Assembly (NCBI GenBank): GCA_012839805.1
Contig: DUMU01000030.1
Coordinates: forward strand, 1-61,932
Reading direction: 5' to 3'
From: Bacillota bacterium
GTDB lineage: Bacteria > Bacillota > Limnochordia > Limnochordales > DUMU01
DNA length: 61,932 nt
The first letter of the stretch is position 1, and the number at the start of each line of letters is the position of its first letter. Positions 58,825 to 61,932 of this stretch are shown piece by piece. A program made the translations under genes and the position numbers. The notes under the pieces were generated by a model, which worked only from the letters and a program-made list of their open reading frames with translations, was not told where the DNA came from and ran no database searches.

Positions 58825-61263
58825 TCATACCGCCAGTGCGGCCCAGCGTTTGAGAGTGCTGGCCTCCCATAGTTCACCGGTGACCCACCGCTCCCGTAAG
58901 ACACTGTCGGTGAACGTGATGCCGAGCCGTTCTGCCTCTGCGTCAAGCAGGCGGGCGCGCTCGGACCACCAGGGCTCGGGTCCGACCGTCATGAAGACCA
59001 GGCGGTTGAGCCGAAGCTCGCGGTAATGCTGGCGCAGGCTAAAACGGTATGTCAAGGATGCAAACGGGTTCTCTTTTTGCCAACGGTAATCGGGATCAGG
59101 TGGAGGAGGCGGCGACTCGTTCGGAGCGGCCGACGCAAATGGGATAGAGTCCGCCACTGAGACCGAGGGCGAGGCCGAGACCAAGGCCGAAGCAGATGGT
59201 GCAGTTGCAGGGCGCTGTTCACCTGCGGCGTCGGCGGCGGGCCGCGGCTTTTGAAACGCGGACTCCTTTGGCCAGGGCTCCCTGCCACGAGTCATATAGA
59301 CATTGAACTTGCGATGAATCCAGGCGTCATGGTCGTAGACTTGTTGCCATGAACGAGGGTCGCCGCCCCCCACACCCCTTTCAGCATTACCGCTGAACCG
59401 GGCAAGGACGAACCCGCCCGGGCGCAGAATTCGGGCGCATTCCCGGGCAATGTCCGGCTCAAACGACGAAAACACCTGGACCTCGATAATGATGTCCACC
59501 GAGTTGTCGGGCAGCGGGATGCCCTGTTTAATATCGCTTTTGACCAGCTGAAGATTGGGCGGACACTCGCCACCCCACGAGCTGATGAGTTCATCGATCA
59601 TAACTTGGTCACTATCAATGCCTATGTACCGATCGCCAGCCTCGACAAAGCTCCGAGCCACGCGCCCCGAACCGATGCCCAATTCGCAGATGACCGGACT
59701 GGTGAGGCCACGGGCGGCGGCCAGTTCGAGGACGTGGCGGCGGAACTCAGCCCCCGGCCAGGGACGGTTGGGGGCGTACCCGGCCGCCGTTCGCCGCCTC
59801 CAGGCGCTCGGGTCGGTAGCGTAGCAGGTAAGCCCAGCAATGCGCCAACCTGCCGGCGTGCTCACCCACCGGAGCCGGCACACACCCCAGAGGGTCTCGG
59901 GCGTCGCGCGTGTCTTCAGCACATAATGCTGTATCACCACGTCGTCGCCCACTCTCGCAGCTACCTGTGGGACGAGGTCGGCATGGTACAGGTACTCCGG
60001 GTCTGCGCCCAACTCGAGACTGAGGCTGGTATTCTCGAGGGGCGCGGCCAACCATCGTTCGGCGTCCGCCCACCGCCCCCCGCGAACTGCCTCCCAGAAG
60101 GCCGCCGTCTCGCGAGCTGCCGGGTCGGGACCAATAGGACCAGCTGCTACGGGACCAACCCCCACAGGTTCAGAACCCGTGCGCTGAAGTTCAGTAGAGC
60201 AAATACCACTCCTCTCCGCCTCCTCACCCGGCCACGCCCGCCGTGCCCGCGAGGCCCGCCATGCCCGCCAGCCAGTCTCCGCTTGTGACCAGGTCAGGCC
60301 GAAGTGGCGGCCGAAGGAATCAATTAACTCCTTCTCTCGCATCCAATCAATGATCACCGACCAGCCCTTGGTTTCGATTAAAAACTCTAGCAGCGAGGCG
60401 ATTTCCCAGCGGAACTGTTCGCTATATTCTCCACCCGCATCCCACCCTACGAGCAGGTCGGGCAGCCGTAAGGCGCGGTATACCGGCGCCCGATGAGGAT
60501 GCTCATGGCTTGTCCGCAAGGCTTCGGCATCGGCCTTGGCCCAGCAACAAAGGCCTGCGTACAGCTCCGAGTGGTAATTGGGCCACCCTCCGTCGACGGT
60601 GAACAGAAGCTCAGGAAGGAGTTCACCGTCAGGGGTATCGTGGATTTCGCCGAGTTCAGTGTTGGCACAGCCAAACCGGCTTCTTCCCACGGTCTCTTCG
60701 CCGGCCTGGCGGTCGGGATACAGGTAGATGCGGCTGGCAGCAGTGAACGGCTGCCCTACCACGTGTTCAAAGCGGCGGCGGGCGGCAGCGAGTTGGTCGA
60801 GAAGGGTCTGAATTTGCTGATCAGAGAGCGTTTGAGCCAGCTGTGGGTGGACATAGAGAATGACGTTGCCGTCGATATTCGCCGGCCGCTGTACTTTCCA
60901 GGTGATCCTGGTGATGCGCTGGCGCATTTCGGCCTCGGCCCGAGCTCCCGGCCAGGTTGCCTCCCGGCTGTACTCTGTCCAGTACTGCAGCGCTTGCGCT
61001 GCTTCACCTCTGGCCCACGCCAGATGGCCGGCCCAAGGAAGTACCACTGCTGTGAGCTGGGTATTCGTCAGATAACGTCGAACGGTATTGTCCAGCTCCT
61101 CGAGCCGCCCGCACTGGTACGCTGCCCGGCAGTATTCGCTGAGGTAGGCTGGTTCGGAGGGGAAGGCAGTGAGCAGTTCACCATAGGTCTTGAAGCGCCC
61201 GGAGGGATTGCGGTACTGGTGACGACCGAGCTCTTCTAGCCACTGGCGAAGCGCGTTCTGCAT
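58825..61263 (-). CDS. Multidomain protein: TPR-like, peptidase-like, NTF2-like and SAM methyltransferase domains
   Basis: An 812-residue cytosolic protein. Residues 1-100 look TPR-like (PSEPAYLSEYCRAAYQCGRL; AWARGEAAQALQYWTEYSRE). Residues 125-345 resemble gluzincin-type MA peptidases in layout (WEIASLLEFLIETKGWSVII; GRHFGLTWSQAETGWRAWRA), but I see no HExxH, so this part is probably inactive. Residues about 380-490 look like an NTF2/SnoaL fold (FWEAVRGGRWADAERWLAAP; LRWVSTPAGWRIAGLTCYAT). Residues about 505-640 are a class I methyltransferase (VICELGIGSGRVARSFVEAG; YIGIDSD; ILRPGGFVLARFSGN). Low-complexity linkers lie near 350-375 and 665-705. ATG 61263 has GAAGGAGGG. Downstream of ABC exporter remnants. 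Function unknown. Confidence 0.75.
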   Translation of the reverse strand: MQNALRQWLEELGRHQYRNPSGRFKTYGELLTAFPSEPAYLSEYCRAAYQCGRLEELDNTVRRYLTNTQLTAVVLPWAGHLAWARGEAAQALQYWTEYSREATWPGARAEAEMRQRITRITWKVQRPANIDGNVILYVHPQLAQTLSDQQIQTLLDQLAAARRRFEHVVGQPFTAASRIYLYPDRQAGEETVGRSRFGCANTELGEIHDTPDGELLPELLFTVDGGWPNYHSELYAGLCCWAKADAEALRTSHEHPHRAPVYRALRLPDLLVGWDAGGEYSEQFRWEIASLLEFLIETKGWSVIIDWMREKELIDSFGRHFGLTWSQAETGWRAWRASRARRAWPGEEAERSGICSTELQRTGSEPVGVGPVAAGPIGPDPAARETAAFWEAVRGGRWADAERWLAAPLENTSLSLELGADPEYLYHADLVPQVAARVGDDVVIQHYVLKTRATPETLWGVCRLRWVSTPAGWRIAGLTCYATDPSAWRRRTAAGYAPNRPWPGAEFRRHVLELAAARGLTSPVICELGIGSGRVARSFVEAGDRYIGIDSDQVMIDELISSWGGECPPNLQLVKSDIKQGIPLPDNSVDIIIEVQVFSSFEPDIARECARILRPGGFVLARFSGNAERGVGGGDPRSWQQVYDHDAWIHRKFNVYMTRGREPWPKESAFQKPRPAADAAGEQRPATAPSASALVSASPSVSVADSIPFASAAPNESPPPPPDPDYRWQKENPFASLTYRFSLRQHYRELRLNRLVFMTVGPEPWWSERARLLDAEAERLGITFTDSVLRERWVTGELWEASTLKRWAALAV

Positions 61264-61292
61264 GGGAAGCCCTCCTTCTTGCCGTGTCCCTA

Positions 61293-61529
61293 TCACTGAT
61301 ACCACTGCGCCTGCGCTCGGAAGAGTCTCGCGTACTCGCCATCTCGTGCCATCAGGGCATCGTGATCTCCCTCTTCTACGACTTTTCCGTCCCGCCACTC
61401 CCATCGGCCCAGTAGAGGATTGGCTACTAACGAGTTATGAGCATCAAGGAGAACGGCCGAACGTCGTTTTCCGTTTTCTTCGTGTCTGCGCCGAATTCCT
61501 CCGCACAGACGGGCTTGCGGGCGGGTCAC
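61293..61529 (-). pseudogene. Internally deleted ABC half-transporter
   Basis: A 78-residue frame starting GTG 61529, which overlaps the upstream ABC stop by 4 bp (a coupled start, as in heterodimeric exporters). The last 35 residues, RDGKVVEEGDHDALMARDGE then YARLFRAQAQWYQ, are the extreme C-terminus of an ABC exporter ATPase. The first 40 (RRRHEENGKRRSAVLLDAHN) could be its N-terminus. Everything between (about 500 residues: membrane domain, Walker A, signature, Walker B) is missing. A deletion within the second subunit gene is the simplest explanation. Confidence 0.55.
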
Positions 61530-61932
61530 GCCTCTTTCAGTTTCTGGGCCTCATACAGCTCGTAGAAGAGGCCCTGCCGGCGCAAGAGTCCAGCCGGTGA
61601 ACCGTATTCGACCACACGGCCTGCCTGCAGCACGAGAATCTTGTCGGCGTCCATGACAGTTGCGAGGCGATGGGCGATAACGATCAAAGTCCGGCCCGCC
61701 GCCGCGGCCTTCAGGGCCTTCCGTAGCCGGAGCTCGGTGAGAGCATCGAGAGAGGCGGTGGCTTCGTCCATGAGCAGTATCGGGGCTTGCCGTATCAGCG
61801 CGCGGGCGATAGCAATTCTCTGGCACTCGCCACCCGACAGGTTCGCACCCCGTTCACCCAACTCGGTATACAAACCCCGGGGAAGTGATGCCACCAGCTC
61901 TTCCAATTGGGCGTCCTTGATCGCTTGCCACA
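61526..61932 (-). CDS. ABC exporter ATPase domain, partial (runs off window)
   Basis: The C-terminal 135 residues of an ABC exporter subunit, cut by the window edge. Visible: NLSGGECQRIAIARALIRQA (signature), ILLMDEATASLDALTE (Walker B with catalytic Glu) and LIVIAHRLATVMDADKILVL (H-loop), ending LFYELYEAQKLKEA. The consensus motifs are intact. It was evidently the first gene of a two-subunit exporter operon whose second gene is now a remnant. The next gene downstream encodes the multidomain methyltransferase. Whether the intact half can work as a homodimer is unknown. Confidence 0.88.
   Translation of the reverse strand, partial: WQAIKDAQLEELVASLPRGLYTELGERGANLSGGECQRIAIARALIRQAPILLMDEATASLDALTELRLRKALKAAAAGRTLIVIAHRLATVMDADKILVLQAGRVVEYGSPAGLLRRQGLFYELYEAQKLKEA

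Noticed and set aside
59605-60288. 227-residue plus-strand open frame
   Set aside because: Shadow of the methyltransferase fusion gene; no motif and no start signal.
1-61932. tRNA or rRNA genes
   Set aside because: No cloverleaf with a recognisable T-loop (GGTTCGAATC-like) in proper context, and no rRNA-like stretch, was found on either strand by reading.

Overview
The window looks like chromosomal DNA of a high-GC, spore-forming Bacillota. It carries a GerA-type germinant receptor operon (26449-31315) and an alpha/beta-type small acid-soluble spore protein (50050-50409). Shine-Dalgarno sequences are strong (AAGGAGG type), and GTG and TTG starts are frequent. The many LacI regulators, family-1 sugar-binding proteins and glycoside hydrolases fit a plant-polysaccharide-degrading lineage such as Limnochordia-like Bacillota; that placement is inference from gene content only.

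Layout. 1-7400: tail of a transposase, a LacI regulator, a collapsed GH35 remnant, a GNAT enzyme, an EamA exporter, a decayed HEPN/MNT pair, a SEC-C microprotein, and a Clp-fold protease next to a patatin. 7485-7717: first twin-palindrome repeat locus. 7926-11578: heterodimeric ABC exporter. 11969-19541: sugar island with two solute-binding proteins, a LacI regulator, a secreted CBM-like protein and a GH9 endoglucanase. 19820-20024: second repeat locus. 20062-26339: small membrane-anchored protein, APC permease, GH172 enzyme and copper P-type ATPase. 26449-31315: gerAA-AB-AC plus a two-helix D-subunit-like gene. 31340-36673: TIM-barrel isomerase, metallo-beta-lactamase-fold enzyme, small protein, aldo/keto reductase and a bifunctional homocysteine methyltransferase/MTHFR. 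36874-41483: rhamnose operon (DeoR regulator, isomerase, aldolase, kinase). 41460-49686: MscS channel, COG2426 protein, secreted phosphoesterase-propeller protein, PAP2 phosphatase, SAM hydrolase, DUF362 ferredoxin-like protein, CoaD and a His-rich YHS protein. 50050-50785: SASP and the third repeat locus. 51031-58683: GNAT, GH20, then a LacI/GH13/sugar-binding-protein operon. 58825-61932: an unusual multidomain methyltransferase beside a broken ABC exporter pair.

How it fits together. Three LacI regulators sit beside secreted hydrolases and periplasmic-type binding proteins, and palindromic operators are visible upstream of two of these groups. This suggests locally controlled uptake of cellulose-, glucan- or chitin-derived sugars. 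No sugar-ABC permease or ATPase is present, so the three binding proteins must work with components encoded elsewhere. The rhamnose operon is self-contained from isomerase to aldolase.

The most unusual signal is not a gene. Three intergenic loci each hold four 17-18 bp palindromes of the form TGGYGC-N5/6-GCRCCA. They are arranged as two pairs, and the two palindromes of every pair start exactly 34 bp apart. A solitary copy lies at 49170. The second notable item is the 812-residue TPR-like / peptidase-like / NTF2-like / methyltransferase fusion next to the ABC exporter remnants. Several intergenic regions preserve collapsed genes (GH35, HEPN, ABC half-transporter, a small paralogue). No tRNA, rRNA or CRISPR array was seen.
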